A stretch of DNA of 64,000 nt from Deinococcus cellulosilyticus NBRC 106333 = KACC 11606 (GCF_007990775.1 NZ_BJXB01000005.1:193911-257910); one strand, 5' to 3'; counted from the stretch's first letter, positions 1 through 9,449 are shown. A program made the numbers and translations. Notes: generated by a model from the letters alone, not told the origin.

Positions 1-1170
1 GAGCGGGGCATCAAGGCCATCAGCTCTGTGCGCCTCGACAACCTGCGTCAGGCACGAGAGATTGAACTGGCAGGCCTCAGGCAATCCCTGGCTGAACAAC
101 TTGAAGACACGCGGCTCACAGAGGCCCAGCGTGCCAGCATCAGGGCATCGTTTGCCGCTGTGATCCAGCAGACCGATGAACGTTACGCACAGGAGCGCCT
201 GTCCATCGAGCGGGGTCTGATCACCAGCCTGAATGCCCTGGATCGCAGGCGTGCAGATGCCCAGAAGGAAAGTATTCAAACCCAGATCGACCGGCTGCAA
301 TCCCTCAAGGATGCTGCCCGAGAACTCGACCAGACGTTGCGTGGTGATCGGATTGACCCTGTGTCCCTGAGCGACATCAACGAACTGGTGGCCGCTCGTG
401 CCCGGGCCATTGCAGCGGCACAAGAGGCCGTCAAATCTGGTGATCCTGTGAAGCAGGCAAAGGCCTTCGCGCAACTGAATGCAGTGCTGCAACGCACCGC
501 TGAACTTCAAGAACGGGTTTCCGGGCCGCAGGATGAACTCAAGAAACTGCTGGACCAGAAAGCCCAGATTCAGAAAGACCTCCAGTCTGCTGTTGCAGAT
601 GGAGACAAGGAGGCAGAGAAAAAAGCCCGAGCGGAATACCGGGAAATCCAGACCAACATCGAAACCACCACCCGTCTGCTGAACGAACAGCTCGGAGCCC
701 AGAGGGCCCTTGAGGGCCTGGGCACCCAGGGCCGGGACCTGAGACTCCAGAACATCGAACTGGAGAAACTGCAAGCCAACCTGAAAGGGATTGGCGACCA
801 GGCCGAAACCACGGCTCTCTCACTGGCTGACCAGTTGGAACAGGAGGCAGGACGGCAGCTGCCCGAGCAGTTCGCCAACCTCGGGATGAGTGCAGGGGAA
901 CAGTTCGTGAGCCGGTTCCTGGAGTACCTGAATGGAAACCTGATCGTGCCCGGACTGAACATCCCCCTGGCCACAGGTCCGGCTGTCCCTGGGTTTGCGC
1001 CCGATGGACGGGTGGCCCAGGTGTCCACCATCAACAACTGGAACTTCGGGGATCTGGTGTTCCCGAATGCCAGCCCAGACCCGAAAACGTTCGCCCGTCA
1101 GCTCCTGCCGGAAATCAAAGCGCTGGTCGAGCAGGACCGCTTGCTGCAGCAGGGACCAAGGAGGCCATAA
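1..1170 (+). CDS. Phage tail tape-measure-like coiled-coil protein (C-terminal part)
   Basis: The frame is open from the first base, so the GTG at 28 is probably internal and the gene begins outside the window. The visible 390 residues are rich in Glu, Gln, Arg, Leu and Ala and look like a long coiled coil to about residue 290. A shorter hydrophobic, Gly/Pro-rich tail follows. Long helical proteins ahead of small tail genes are usually tape-measure or related tail proteins. The next gene starts 2 nt after the stop, so it is cotranscribed with the tail module. The function is inferred from architecture and position; no catalytic motif is visible. Confidence 0.6.
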   Translation, partial: ERGIKAISSVRLDNLRQAREIELAGLRQSLAEQLEDTRLTEAQRASIRASFAAVIQQTDERYAQERLSIERGLITSLNALDRRRADAQKESIQTQIDRLQSLKDAARELDQTLRGDRIDPVSLSDINELVAARARAIAAAQEAVKSGDPVKQAKAFAQLNAVLQRTAELQERVSGPQDELKKLLDQKAQIQKDLQSAVADGDKEAEKKARAEYREIQTNIETTTRLLNEQLGAQRALEGLGTQGRDLRLQNIELEKLQANLKGIGDQAETTALSLADQLEQEAGRQLPEQFANLGMSAGEQFVSRFLEYLNGNLIVPGLNIPLATGPAVPGFAPDGRVAQVSTINNWNFGDLVFPNASPDPKTFARQLLPEIKALVEQDRLLQQGPRRP

Positions 1171-1172
1171 TA

Positions 1173-1562
1173 ATGCACTTGAAGATCGGGGGCACTTTAC
1201 TGAGTGCCCCTCCTGATTTTGATGGGGTGCAGGTTGAGGAAATGACCGACACCCAGGTGGAGACCAGCCTGGAAGGCATGCCCTTCCAGCGGGTGGCGAG
1301 TCAGCGGTACTGGAAGCTCACCCTGTCCAACACCCAGAACAACGGCATCAACCTCAATGAGCGGTATGCCCTCAGCACCTACAAGGTGGGGGACACCATC
1401 ACCATCGAGGAGAACTACTCAGACCGGGAAATCACGGTCTGGACGGGATGCACGATCACCAGCAAGCAACGCATGCCCCGCATCATCAAGGACGCCAGCG
1501 ATTCTTCTGAAGCTGGCGACTGGTTCGCATGGGGCTTCGAACTCATTTTCGTGGAGGCATGA
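1173..1562 (+). CDS. Phage tail-module protein, unrecognised (129 aa)
   Basis: A small, soluble, beta-rich protein in the prophage tail block. It starts 2 nt after the stop of the tape-measure-like gene, and its TGA is followed 1 nt later by the next ATG, so it is translationally linked to both. I recognise no family. Size and position suit a tail-tube-associated or distal tail component, but this is inference from synteny only. Confidence 0.7.
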   Translation: MHLKIGGTLLSAPPDFDGVQVEEMTDTQVETSLEGMPFQRVASQRYWKLTLSNTQNNGINLNERYALSTYKVGDTITIEENYSDREITVWTGCTITSKQRMPRIIKDASDSSEAGDWFAWGFELIFVEA

Positions 1563-1563
1563 C

Positions 1564-1920
1564 ATGGCAGCAATTTTGACCCCGTACCTCGCAGACGGCA
1601 CCACTGAAATCACCGATGGTCAAATCCCAGGTTTTGGGGTGGTCGTGGTGGGCACCACCACCCCTGTGACCACCATCGTGATCCGCAACACCGGGGACAC
1701 CACCGCTTACAACCTTGAAATGCGAATCGTACAGGACAGCACGAGTGATGGGGCACTGATTGGCAGTGTGAACGGTACGCCCATCACAGGCAGTTATGTC
1801 GAGTTGGTGGCTGGGCTTCTCGCTGGGGATTCCATTGAGGTGGAGTTCCAGTGGACAGTCCCGGCCCTGGCGACTCCACCAGCAACAGACAGTGCAACGT
1901 TCGAACTGGCTTACCGTTAA
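1564..1920 (+). CDS. Phage structural protein, beta-sandwich-like (118 aa)
   Basis: The start is the ATG just after the preceding TGA; the same frame is open further upstream, but that stretch overlaps the previous gene. The protein is Thr/Val/Gly-rich with alternating hydrophobic residues and few charges, resembling an Ig-like or CARDB-like beta sandwich in phage tail decoration proteins (for example the segment TPVTTIVIRNTGDTTAYNLE). No signal peptide or membrane segment is visible. The function is not established. Confidence 0.7.
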   Translation: MAAILTPYLADGTTEITDGQIPGFGVVVVGTTTPVTTIVIRNTGDTTAYNLEMRIVQDSTSDGALIGSVNGTPITGSYVELVAGLLAGDSIEVEFQWTVPALATPPATDSATFELAYR

Positions 1921-1930
1921 GGAGGTGTGA

Positions 1931-4102
1931 ATGCCGTTCTTTGTCGTCCAGACCCGCAAAATATTGACACTGACGGCAACCGCAAGGCCCAGAACTGCGG
2001 TCCTGACCCTGGAGGCGGAAGCCAACCCGCGGCATGTGCTGTCCCTGGAGGCCTCACCAAGGGCAAGGTTCATCCTGACCCTTTCGGGCACAGCGAAACC
2101 AAGGTACCTGCTGGATTTGGGGGCAGAAGCAGAACCCAGGCATGTGGTGAGCCTTACCGCAACTGCAGAGAAGCAACGCAAAACCCTGCGCTTGGTGGGG
2201 ACTGCCCGTGCTCCTGAGAGGCGGTACCTGACACTCACTGCAACTGCTGTGGGGATTCCCACGCGCAGGGTTCTGCGGCTCGTGGGCAAGGCTCAGGGCA
2301 GCGGGAAAACCGTGGTGCGTTCCGGGGTGGGTGAAAGCTGGAAGATCACTGTGAGTGCCCTGCTCGGGGAACAGTACATCAAATCATGGTCTTACAACCG
2401 CCCGGATGGCCTGAACCCGAGTCTGCAGGTGGTGTTCCGTGGGGACATGCGCAGCAGTGCCAGCAGCAAACAGCGAATCACCATCAAAGCGGAGAATGCA
2501 GCCACAGGGCAGGTTCTGGCCTTCAGTACGGAAAGCCTGACTGGCAATGGCGTTTACGACTACCGGAGCGGCAAATTCTCGGAAACCACCCTGAACTTTG
2601 CCTCGCAGGTGCCCATCAAACTCGGGCAGGTTCTTCCTGCACTCGTGCCGTGGGAGCTTGATCCACCGGAGGAACTGGACATCAACTTGTCGTGTGAGCA
2701 GCAACGTGCAATTGCGCAACGCATGACCGTGCGGTCCCTGATTCGTGCGGTGCTGAACACCACTGGGCTGAAAGCGAAATTCCTACCAGGGGGGTATCAG
2801 GACCTCTTTGATGGGGACATTGTGCAGGACACCGCAGCGGATTACAGCACGAAGGGCAAGACCGCTCTGCAGGTCTTACAGGACTTTTACGGGCGAGCTG
2901 GTGCGGTGATCGCATCGGAGAATGATGACACAGTGCTCATCATGCACCCGGAGTTCTCGCAGGCGTCCCTTGCTGACCTTGCCGATGTCATGCGGTACCG
3001 GACGGGCAGCAGTGAAACCAGCCCTGCAGGGCAACCCCTCGGGTACCTGCACCTCACGGGTTTGCCTGAGGAAATGTCGTTTCTGGAGGCATTTGGGAAC
3101 CTCCCGGACGCTCCCGATCAGGCAGCAGTGCAGTTTGAACTCGGGCAGAACGTGATTGACACCCACGTGCAGACCACAGTGGATGGTCGGGTGTACCAGG
3201 GCACCCAGAAGGTTGGGGGATTTGTAACCCGGGAAGGTTCAATCACTCTTGGGGATGTGACGGTAAAGGCCCCTGAGGGCATCACGCCTGCAGAGAAAAC
3301 CTTCTACCGGGTTCCTAAGTCGGTGAGCAACACCTACCACTTTTACAGCGACACCTGTGCAGGGCAGCTTCTGATGTCCTACACGGAGAACAAATCGTGG
3401 GGTTACTCCTACAACACCTCTCTGTCTTCTGTGACCCTCAGCATTCCCGGGTACACCTTCGGGATTTCGGGTGGTGATCCCCTGGGGACCGAAACCACGC
3501 AGGTGAACAGCGAGTGGAGTGAGCAGGGATGGTTGAAGCGCAGGTTCACTGTCACCCGCAAAACCGGGAGCATGGCAATAGAGAATGCCGGGGAGGAAAA
3601 CGAGCAGCTTCTGGAAGGCCTCACCATCAGGCAGACCACGGAAGAAAGGTGGCTTCCCATCGGAGGTGGAAGATGGCGGTACACCCGGATCGCCAGCGGG
3701 GACCAGCTGACCCCTGTCACCGATGATGCAGGGGCATGGGTGGACATCCAGAAAAAGTCGGGCGTGATTGAGAGCATCACCGAAGAAACGGACAATGCGC
3801 CAGACACCGCCTCCTGCAGGTGCGATGACGTTTTGGTGCCCCACGAGTACGAGTGGAACGACCCGGATGGAACTGAAAGCGTGGAAGAGTCTTTCCCCAC
3901 AGAAACCGACCTGGAACCTCTGGCTGAAAGCATCATCGCCAGCAGGAAAATCAGGAAGATCAGACAGACCAGTGTGGGGTTGCCCCTGCCTGTCCGGTAC
4001 CGGGATTTGCTGAATGGTGGGATCGTGACCGGCATCAGCGCCAGTGGGAATGGTGGAGCAGGGTTCAGCCTGACCATCACCACGGAGGAGGTGCCCCTGT
4101 GA
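1931..4102 (+). CDS. Large phage tail/minor structural protein with N-terminal tandem repeats (723 aa)
   Basis: Preceded by a clear GGAGGTG ribosome-binding site. Residues about 10-122 are made of nine tandem units of 12-15 residues with the pattern hydrophobic-Leu-x-Leu-x-Ala-x-Ala-x-Pro-Arg, which should form a regular beta array. The remaining 600 residues look like a globular tail or baseplate protein with many Tyr, Thr and Gly residues. It overlaps the next gene by 4 nt. I do not recognise a named family; the assignment as a minor tail protein rests on position and size. Confidence 0.75.
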   Translation: MPFFVVQTRKILTLTATARPRTAVLTLEAEANPRHVLSLEASPRARFILTLSGTAKPRYLLDLGAEAEPRHVVSLTATAEKQRKTLRLVGTARAPERRYLTLTATAVGIPTRRVLRLVGKAQGSGKTVVRSGVGESWKITVSALLGEQYIKSWSYNRPDGLNPSLQVVFRGDMRSSASSKQRITIKAENAATGQVLAFSTESLTGNGVYDYRSGKFSETTLNFASQVPIKLGQVLPALVPWELDPPEELDINLSCEQQRAIAQRMTVRSLIRAVLNTTGLKAKFLPGGYQDLFDGDIVQDTAADYSTKGKTALQVLQDFYGRAGAVIASENDDTVLIMHPEFSQASLADLADVMRYRTGSSETSPAGQPLGYLHLTGLPEEMSFLEAFGNLPDAPDQAAVQFELGQNVIDTHVQTTVDGRVYQGTQKVGGFVTREGSITLGDVTVKAPEGITPAEKTFYRVPKSVSNTYHFYSDTCAGQLLMSYTENKSWGYSYNTSLSSVTLSIPGYTFGISGGDPLGTETTQVNSEWSEQGWLKRRFTVTRKTGSMAIENAGEENEQLLEGLTIRQTTEERWLPIGGGRWRYTRIASGDQLTPVTDDAGAWVDIQKKSGVIESITEETDNAPDTASCRCDDVLVPHEYEWNDPDGTESVEESFPTETDLEPLAESIIASRKIRKIRQTSVGLPLPVRYRDLLNGGIVTGISASGNGGAGFSLTITTEEVPL

Positions 4103-4299
4103 CCACCGAAGACACTGTGGAAGTCTATGTGTTGTGGCCCGAGGGGGGAACCGTAATTTGTGGGAGAAAACGCATCCTAAACGGGAACGAGGATGTGAGG
4201 TTGTATCGCGCTCAGGTGCTTGGGTACTCCTTCCCTGCCATTGGCTCAAGGGTAAGGCTGTTGCGCGATCAACTCTCAGGGGGGTGGGTGGTTTCATGA
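4099..4299 (+). CDS. Small phage protein (66 aa)
   Basis: Starts at a GTG overlapping the stop of the 723-residue gene (GTGA) and ends in an ATGA overlap with the next gene. This is the arrangement of a translationally coupled phage gene. The protein is small and beta-rich with several Arg and Val residues. No family is recognised. The double overlap is the main argument that it is real. Confidence 0.65.
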   Translation: MTTEDTVEVYVLWPEGGTVICGRKRILNGNEDVRLYRAQVLGYSFPAIGSRVRLLRDQLSGGWVVS

Positions 4300-6002
4300 C
4301 AATGGATTGGATGGAATTCTGGGAGTGGTTGACTGGCTTTATCCCTGACGCCCCCTCCTCAACTCAGGAGGTTGTTGATGTGCTGGCCACCGTGATTCAG
4401 CCTGAGGGAGGTGCAACCCTTGTGCAGGTACATCCTGTTAAAGTCGGCAACCAATGGCTGCCAGCCAAGCAGGTGCGTGTGCCCAGGGAAGTCCTTCAAA
4501 ACGTCAGACCTGGCCAGCGCATCCGGCTCCAAAAAAACGGTGGGGAGTACGTGCAGAAAACCCGCGTGCAGCCCCACAAGCGTCACCCTGTGGCGGTCTC
4601 CAACCCTGTGGGGGTGGTCAGTTCTGAAACCCACTGGAGTGCGGACGTGTGGCCTGTCAGTCAGGATGGCGTGGACCTCACTGCAGGGGTACTCTGCTGG
4701 GATGGCAGGTATTACACCAACCTCAAATTTCTGGACCATGAAACCCTGACTGCAGGAACAGCCGTCACTGTGGATCGGGAGGTGCTGAAACTGGAAACCC
4801 CCTGGGAGTTCACGGACCCCCCACTGGATTACAACCGGGCGGAACTCTTCAAACCTGCATGGCCGAACAGTGTCGGGAGTGGACCCCCACCTGAAAGTTT
4901 TTTTCTGGACCCTGAGGAGTTTCCCATTGTGGGGGGGCTGTCGGACCCGCGTTTCGTACGGATGTTCGTTTCACCAGGGGGGGAAGGAGAAGGAGGCCCT
5001 GCACAAAAAATTGTGGACACCGTGCACGGCACCAACCTGATCGACATTCAAACCGGGAACATCATTCTGGAGGGGGACACCACCACCACGGAAACCACCC
5101 TGGAAGTGTACGTCCCGGCCACATACTACCTGTGGTTCGAGCAGGACCTCGGGACCAACCCTCCGGGAGTGCAGAAAGTCGAGTATTTTTTCTCGCGGGT
5201 GGAGTGGAGTCCTTTCAGCAGACCCCCAAACTGGGAGGAGTTGCCGTTTGACCCCTGGAACCAGAACTGGCTGCGCGATGCCACATACCTCGATGACATC
5301 CCAGAAGGGCATGTGGTGGAAGCCAGGGCAACCATGGTGATCGTGATGGCCCACCTGGAAAATGGTGAGGACCGTTGGATGTATTTCTTCCGGTTCAACT
5401 CTGGGCAGTACGAGGAGATTTATTCTCCTTTCGCTGATCCATTCCGCGATGATTGGGGGGATTCACTGGGTCGTGCTTTCTTTGCGAGACTCGTGGAGAA
5501 ACCCAGTAGTTTTCCGGTGGAAACCGAGTCCTCTGAGCCCCACAGGCAGTACCACCCGGCAGTCATTGCGGACAGCCCTCCATTCCATGTTCCATACATC
5601 CAGCATGTGCAGGACCCTCCGACCTACAGTTCAGAAGGAACGTACTACAAAAGTCCGGTTGTCTCCGGCGTGCAGTTTGTGGTGCAGGGCAGACCGCAAG
5701 ATGACTTTGGACCGGAAATGCAGGGAACCATCCTTCGCAATGGGGAGCCTGTGATTGCTGCCGAAACCTACGGCAGTTGGGCTCTCGTGCGGCACCCCGC
5801 AGGACCAGGGAACCTCCCTGAACGCATGATGTTGTATGTCTTACAGGAGAGTGGGTTAACGCTCGTGGAACACCTGAGTAACCCGCTGGAAATCCCGATG
5901 GATGCCATACCGTACGGCCCCACGAAGGTGTCCTCTGCGATGGGACACCCACATCACCCGCTCAACCGCCTGATGTTCGGGGTGGAAGGGAGCCCCATCT
6001 AA
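4296..6002 (+). CDS. Phage tail-region protein, unrecognised (568 aa)
   Basis: The open frame extends upstream to 4134, but that part overlaps the 66-residue gene. The ATG at 4296 in an ATGA overlap gives the coupled start. The N-terminus is Trp-rich (MTMDWMEFWEWLTGF) and the body is Pro-, Trp- and Gly-rich with many short beta segments. It lies between tail genes and shares a TAATG overlap with the next gene. A baseplate or tail-tip role is possible but not shown. Confidence 0.7.
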   Translation: MTMDWMEFWEWLTGFIPDAPSSTQEVVDVLATVIQPEGGATLVQVHPVKVGNQWLPAKQVRVPREVLQNVRPGQRIRLQKNGGEYVQKTRVQPHKRHPVAVSNPVGVVSSETHWSADVWPVSQDGVDLTAGVLCWDGRYYTNLKFLDHETLTAGTAVTVDREVLKLETPWEFTDPPLDYNRAELFKPAWPNSVGSGPPPESFFLDPEEFPIVGGLSDPRFVRMFVSPGGEGEGGPAQKIVDTVHGTNLIDIQTGNIILEGDTTTTETTLEVYVPATYYLWFEQDLGTNPPGVQKVEYFFSRVEWSPFSRPPNWEELPFDPWNQNWLRDATYLDDIPEGHVVEARATMVIVMAHLENGEDRWMYFFRFNSGQYEEIYSPFADPFRDDWGDSLGRAFFARLVEKPSSFPVETESSEPHRQYHPAVIADSPPFHVPYIQHVQDPPTYSSEGTYYKSPVVSGVQFVVQGRPQDDFGPEMQGTILRNGEPVIAAETYGSWALVRHPAGPGNLPERMMLYVLQESGLTLVEHLSNPLEIPMDAIPYGPTKVSSAMGHPHHPLNRLMFGVEGSPI

Positions 6003-6685
6003 TGGTTGTCATTGGCTCTGGAGTAGTAGAGCTCGTGGTGTGGGATGCCTGGAGGGACGCCACACCGTCAGACTGGCAGGCAATAGGACTAAGGAGGCCG
6101 AAAACCTATGATGCTTACCTGAGGCTGTTGCAGGCTGGAACGGTACCTGCAGGACCCATGCACAAGCTCATGTCTGGGGCGGAAACCCCACAACCCAGGT
6201 TCTTCTTGCCGCTGAGGAAAGAAGTGCAGGAGTGGATGCCTGTCACTCAGGTGCAGGCCCCTGACCTCTCTGAACCGGGACGCAGCCAGTACCAGACGAA
6301 AGTGCTGCAGGTGCTGCAAGCCAGCACGCCTGAGGGCTTCTGGAGTGGGGAGTTTCAGATCAACAGGGACAAGCCAAATGTGAAACTCCAGGGAAACCTC
6401 GAATTCACTTTCGACTGGCCCGACGATGCCCTGCAGGACTGGACGTGGGTGCAGGCCGCGAAAGCCATGGTGGTGGGCCGCATGCGCAGCACACAGGGCG
6501 TGACCCCTCCCATCCCTGATCTGGAGTTCGTGGGTCAGGGTGTTTCAGGGTGGCGCACGTTCGTGGTGCCCCTGGCAGGACTGGTGGATGCCAGTGATCC
6601 CGTGGTCTGGTCAGTGAGTATTCCTACGCCGCTCACCGTGAGTGCCCTGCACCTGTTCATTTACCTCCCTGAAGCCACTGACTAG
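6002..6685 (+). CDS. Phage structural-module protein, unrecognised (227 aa)
   Basis: Begins at the ATG sharing its A with the preceding TAA, so translation is coupled. The protein is soluble and Pro/Trp-rich, with a beta-rich C-terminal half. It is followed after 11 nt by the 499-residue gene. Nothing identifies the family; it belongs to the tail operon by position. Confidence 0.65.
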   Translation: MVVIGSGVVELVVWDAWRDATPSDWQAIGLRRPKTYDAYLRLLQAGTVPAGPMHKLMSGAETPQPRFFLPLRKEVQEWMPVTQVQAPDLSEPGRSQYQTKVLQVLQASTPEGFWSGEFQINRDKPNVKLQGNLEFTFDWPDDALQDWTWVQAAKAMVVGRMRSTQGVTPPIPDLEFVGQGVSGWRTFVVPLAGLVDASDPVVWSVSIPTPLTVSALHLFIYLPEATD

Positions 6686-6696
6686 AAAGGATCAAC

Positions 6697-8196
6697 ATGG
6701 CAAACACAAACATCCCCGCTTCCTTCGTGGTGGCGGGATCAGCCCTTGAGTTTGACTGGCCCGATGAACTCACCCTTCAGGTGGTGTCGGTTACAGGTGG
6801 AACCCTCAGCAAAAACGGCTCTGAGGTGACGGTCTTCCCTGAGACTTTTGCGACTGGGGACACCCTGCTTGTGAACCCCACAGCAGGCGGTGCCGCAGTG
6901 GTGAAGGGGCAAATGCTTTCCTTCAACCTGGAAACCTCTGCTCTCAGAACCCCTTCCGGGACCCCCATCAATCGGGTGCTCATCAGCAAGAGTGGCAACC
7001 TGACAGAGTGGGTGCCTTACGCCCCTGAAGGCCTGTACAGCACCGGGGGTTTTCTGGTCGCCCCGATTGCCCTGAATCAGGACCAACCGGATGTGGACGC
7101 CTGGGACCTGCTGAGTGACCAGATCACCACGACAGATACGGTGGTGCCCACCTATGTGGACATTGGTTTCACAGGGGGAACCATCCACTACGACAGCACC
7201 CAGACAGCAAACACAGAGTGGTTTGTGCACTTCAACAATGACCGGGAATTCCTGTTTCAGATGGTCCGCATTGGTTTCGATGACGGGGGGTCCGGTGGGA
7301 GTGCAAACTACCAGCTGTCCATCATGGATGGGAGCACGGTGGTGGCCTCCACAAGCGCGGTGGTTTCAGGGGCAGCAAGCAACGCGGATTTCACCTTCTC
7401 TTCCCCCACAGCCATGCCTGCGGCCGGGAAACTCAGGCTCACCCGCACCGGGGGAACCTCCACCATCCTCCCGGAATTCGTCGGGAACGTGGTGGCCTAC
7501 GATGAAGGGGGGATCAGCACGGATTTCATCGTGCGAAACAGCAGTGGGACCGTCATCACATCCGCCACGTACGGCACGATGGGTTTGCACATCCCGCTGA
7601 TCGAGAACATCCGGGATCTGGTGGAAGCGGAAACCGTGTCGGTCACCTCGACGAGCACCACCTACTCGGTTTCTGGCATGCACGTCACCCGTCTGGATGT
7701 CCCCATCTCGAACATTGAGCAACCGGGCGTGCAGCACTGGATCATTGAGCTGGAAGCCCTGGCGCACACGCACACCAGCATGGCTGAGGGTGTGGCTTTT
7801 GGGGTGCAGCAGGAACGGGGGCAGGACACACCAGCGACCTTCTGGGGACTGGTGCGGATGAATGGCACACTGGCCTTCTACAAGGATGTTGCTGCAAACA
7901 ACCTTCTTGATGGGACAGACAACCTTGTGACGCTTGACACCGGAGAAACCTACCGTTTCGAGTTCACCCTGAACACCAACACCACGAACAGCACCCTGCA
8001 CCTGGAGGGCATCTGGAGGTCCAGTGACGGCAACCAGATGCTTGGGAGCCGCACCAGCCCCACATTCGCATCCAGTGAGAACCCGCTGTTCTGCCTGGTG
8101 GCAGGGGGGGAAGGGGGTGTTTTCGCGCACCTAGGGGTAAACGTCGTGAGGCCCATGCCTGTCCGGGTTCACCGCTGGGTGGAATGGCGGGAGTAA
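6697..8196 (+). CDS. Phage tail fibre/receptor-type protein (499 aa)
   Basis: Preceded by GAAAGGA at a good distance from the ATG. The protein is strongly Thr/Ser/Gly-rich with low charge and regular beta periodicity, as in tail fibres or decoration proteins. The central region (about residues 140-270) looks like a carbohydrate-binding-type beta sandwich. It is the last gene before a hairpin cluster and the lysis genes, the usual place for a host-recognition protein. The product is inferred from composition and position. Confidence 0.6.
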   Translation: MANTNIPASFVVAGSALEFDWPDELTLQVVSVTGGTLSKNGSEVTVFPETFATGDTLLVNPTAGGAAVVKGQMLSFNLETSALRTPSGTPINRVLISKSGNLTEWVPYAPEGLYSTGGFLVAPIALNQDQPDVDAWDLLSDQITTTDTVVPTYVDIGFTGGTIHYDSTQTANTEWFVHFNNDREFLFQMVRIGFDDGGSGGSANYQLSIMDGSTVVASTSAVVSGAASNADFTFSSPTAMPAAGKLRLTRTGGTSTILPEFVGNVVAYDEGGISTDFIVRNSSGTVITSATYGTMGLHIPLIENIRDLVEAETVSVTSTSTTYSVSGMHVTRLDVPISNIEQPGVQHWIIELEALAHTHTSMAEGVAFGVQQERGQDTPATFWGLVRMNGTLAFYKDVAANNLLDGTDNLVTLDTGETYRFEFTLNTNTTNSTLHLEGIWRSSDGNQMLGSRTSPTFASSENPLFCLVAGGEGGVFAHLGVNVVRPMPVRVHRWVEWRE

Positions 8197-8205
8197 AAAA
8201 CAAAA

Positions 8206-8226
8206 CCCCGAGATGAGACCTCGGGG
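8206..8226. terminator. Hairpin after the tail operon
   Basis: A perfect 7-bp stem CCCCGAG/CTCGGGG with a 7-nt loop follows the stop of the fibre-like gene. The T-rich side lies on the opposite strand, so on the plus strand it may act as an attenuator or processing hairpin rather than a classical terminator. Confidence 0.5.
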
Positions 8227-8231
8227 GTCGT

Positions 8232-8271
8232 GTGCTGCAACCTCATTTTCTCATTTGCGGGGTTGCAGCAC
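8232..8271. repeat. 11-bp perfect inverted repeat before the lysis genes
   Basis: GTGCTGCAACC at 8232-8242 pairs perfectly with GGTTGCAGCAC at 8261-8271 around an 18-nt loop. A third partial copy (GTGCTGC) lies at 8284. It sits in the leader of the small membrane genes and could control their expression. Confidence 0.6.
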
Positions 8272-8304
8272 GGTTACTTTCAGGTGCTGCAGAAGGAGGA
8301 ATTC

Positions 8305-8529
8305 GTGACCCCCACGCAGAGGACCGTGGTGCTGTGGGCACTCGTGCTGGTGACAGCACTGACCGTGAAATTCATCGTGACTGACAAACCCATAGACAGC
8401 GGCCTTTTGCTCCTGCTCGGCACCATCCTTGGTGGCGTCTGGGGAGCGGATGCCGCCAGGGTCCTGCAGAACAAGAAAAAAGAATTGGAATCTGCATCCA
8501 GAGAAGGAGTTGAGGAAGATGGAAAGTAA
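8305..8529 (+). CDS. Small two-TM membrane protein, putative holin (74 aa)
   Basis: The GTG at 8305 is preceded by AGGAGGA; the frame continues upstream without a better start. Two hydrophobic segments are visible (about residues 7-25 and 32-47), followed by a charged Lys/Glu-rich tail. Size, topology and position just before the endolysin are typical of holins or holin-associated proteins. It overlaps the next membrane protein gene by 11 nt. The holin role is inferred. Confidence 0.6.
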   Translation: MTPTQRTVVLWALVLVTALTVKFIVTDKPIDSGLLLLLGTILGGVWGADAARVLQNKKKELESASREGVEEDGK

Positions 8530-8860
8530 TTGGGCGGCCTGGTTCGGCTCTCTCGGATTGTTTCTCACGGTGTTCGCGCTGACTGCCTACACCATCAGGG
8601 ATTTCTTGATGGGCAGTGTCATGCGCTGGTGGCGCATGATTGCCTGCCTGATTTACATCGGCATTGCCCTGGTGGTCGAGCCGCCACCGCCCTTCAAGGC
8701 CCTGCTGACCCAGCAGGAGTACGGGTGGTGGCCAGCGGTCAGAACCTGGGCGTTTGGGATCTGGTTCTTCTTGACCCTCAGAGACAGCCAGATTCGTTTG
8801 AGTCAGACCCGCAAGACAGACCCCCCTTTAAACCCTGCACAACTGTGGCAAAGGAAGTGA
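8519..8860 (+). CDS. Small membrane protein of the lysis cassette (113 aa)
   Basis: The ATG lies inside the end of the preceding gene (11-nt overlap). Three hydrophobic stretches are visible near residues 8-28, 38-52 and 72-87, with Trp-rich boundaries and a basic C-terminus. It lies directly before the endolysin. It may be a second holin, an antiholin or a pinholin-type partner; the sequence does not decide. Confidence 0.6.
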   Translation: MESNWAAWFGSLGLFLTVFALTAYTIRDFLMGSVMRWWRMIACLIYIGIALVVEPPPPFKALLTQQEYGWWPAVRTWAFGIWFFLTLRDSQIRLSQTRKTDPPLNPAQLWQRK

Positions 8861-8862
8861 AC

Positions 8863-9417
8863 ATGAACGCATTCAATCATGCAGTGAATTTAATCCTGGG
8901 GCACGAGGGGGGTTACTCCGATGACCCTCGCGACCCGGGCAACTGGACGGGTGGGCAAGTGGGCAGCGGCGTCCTGCGGGGCACAAAGTGGGGCATTGCC
9001 GCTAACACCTACCCGAATCTGGACATCAAGCACCTGACGCGCCAGCAAGCCGTTGAGATCTACCGGAGGGATTACTGGCTGGCCATGGACTGCGACAATC
9101 TCTCTGCGCCTCTGGGCCTGTGTGTTTTCGATTGCGCCGTGAACATGGGCAAAGGTCGAGCCCGGGAGTTCCTGCGGGACACGGGTGATTGGGAGGAGTT
9201 CATGGCGAAACGCCTGGAGTTCTACACCAACCTGAGCACGTTCAGCACTTTCGGGCGAGGCTGGGCCAGGCGGGTTGCAGGCATTATTCGCGAGGCCGAG
9301 AAGCTAGAGCAAATGGAGAGCCTGGAGAAAAAAACGGTGACCGTTTACGACCCGACCAACAACCGGCGCATCGGCGATGGCACCCTGATCGGTTCAAAGG
9401 TGTACCTGCGCCGTTGA
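8863..9417 (+). CDS. Phage endolysin, glycoside hydrolase family 108-type muramidase (184 aa)
   Basis: Starts at the ATG at 8863 with GGAAG upstream, 2 nt after the preceding stop. The N-terminus carries a GH108-like HEGGYSDDPRDPGN motif (residues 14-27), where the first Glu is the expected catalytic acid. Later motifs (EIYRRDYW, and FDCAVNMG, the family's conserved FD.AVN.G) match the same family, which cleaves peptidoglycan. About 25 C-terminal residues (from VTVYDPTNN) form a short extra tail. There is no signal peptide, so release would depend on the holin-like proteins just upstream. Confidence 0.85.
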   Translation: MNAFNHAVNLILGHEGGYSDDPRDPGNWTGGQVGSGVLRGTKWGIAANTYPNLDIKHLTRQQAVEIYRRDYWLAMDCDNLSAPLGLCVFDCAVNMGKGRAREFLRDTGDWEEFMAKRLEFYTNLSTFSTFGRGWARRVAGIIREAEKLEQMESLEKKTVTVYDPTNNRRIGDGTLIGSKVYLRR

Positions 9418-9449
9418 CGTAACAAAAGTGTAGCCACAGGTTTCCCGAT

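Noticed and set aside
1..12. GAGCGGGG at the window start as a possible tRNA 5' end matching the attachment fragment
   Set aside because: It is in frame with the tape-measure-like protein and no cloverleaf follows.
1543..4297. Long minus-strand open frames of about 250 and 350 codons
   Set aside because: They lie opposite clearly coding phage genes with coupled starts, and their translations are low-complexity Arg/Pro/Ser-rich shadows.
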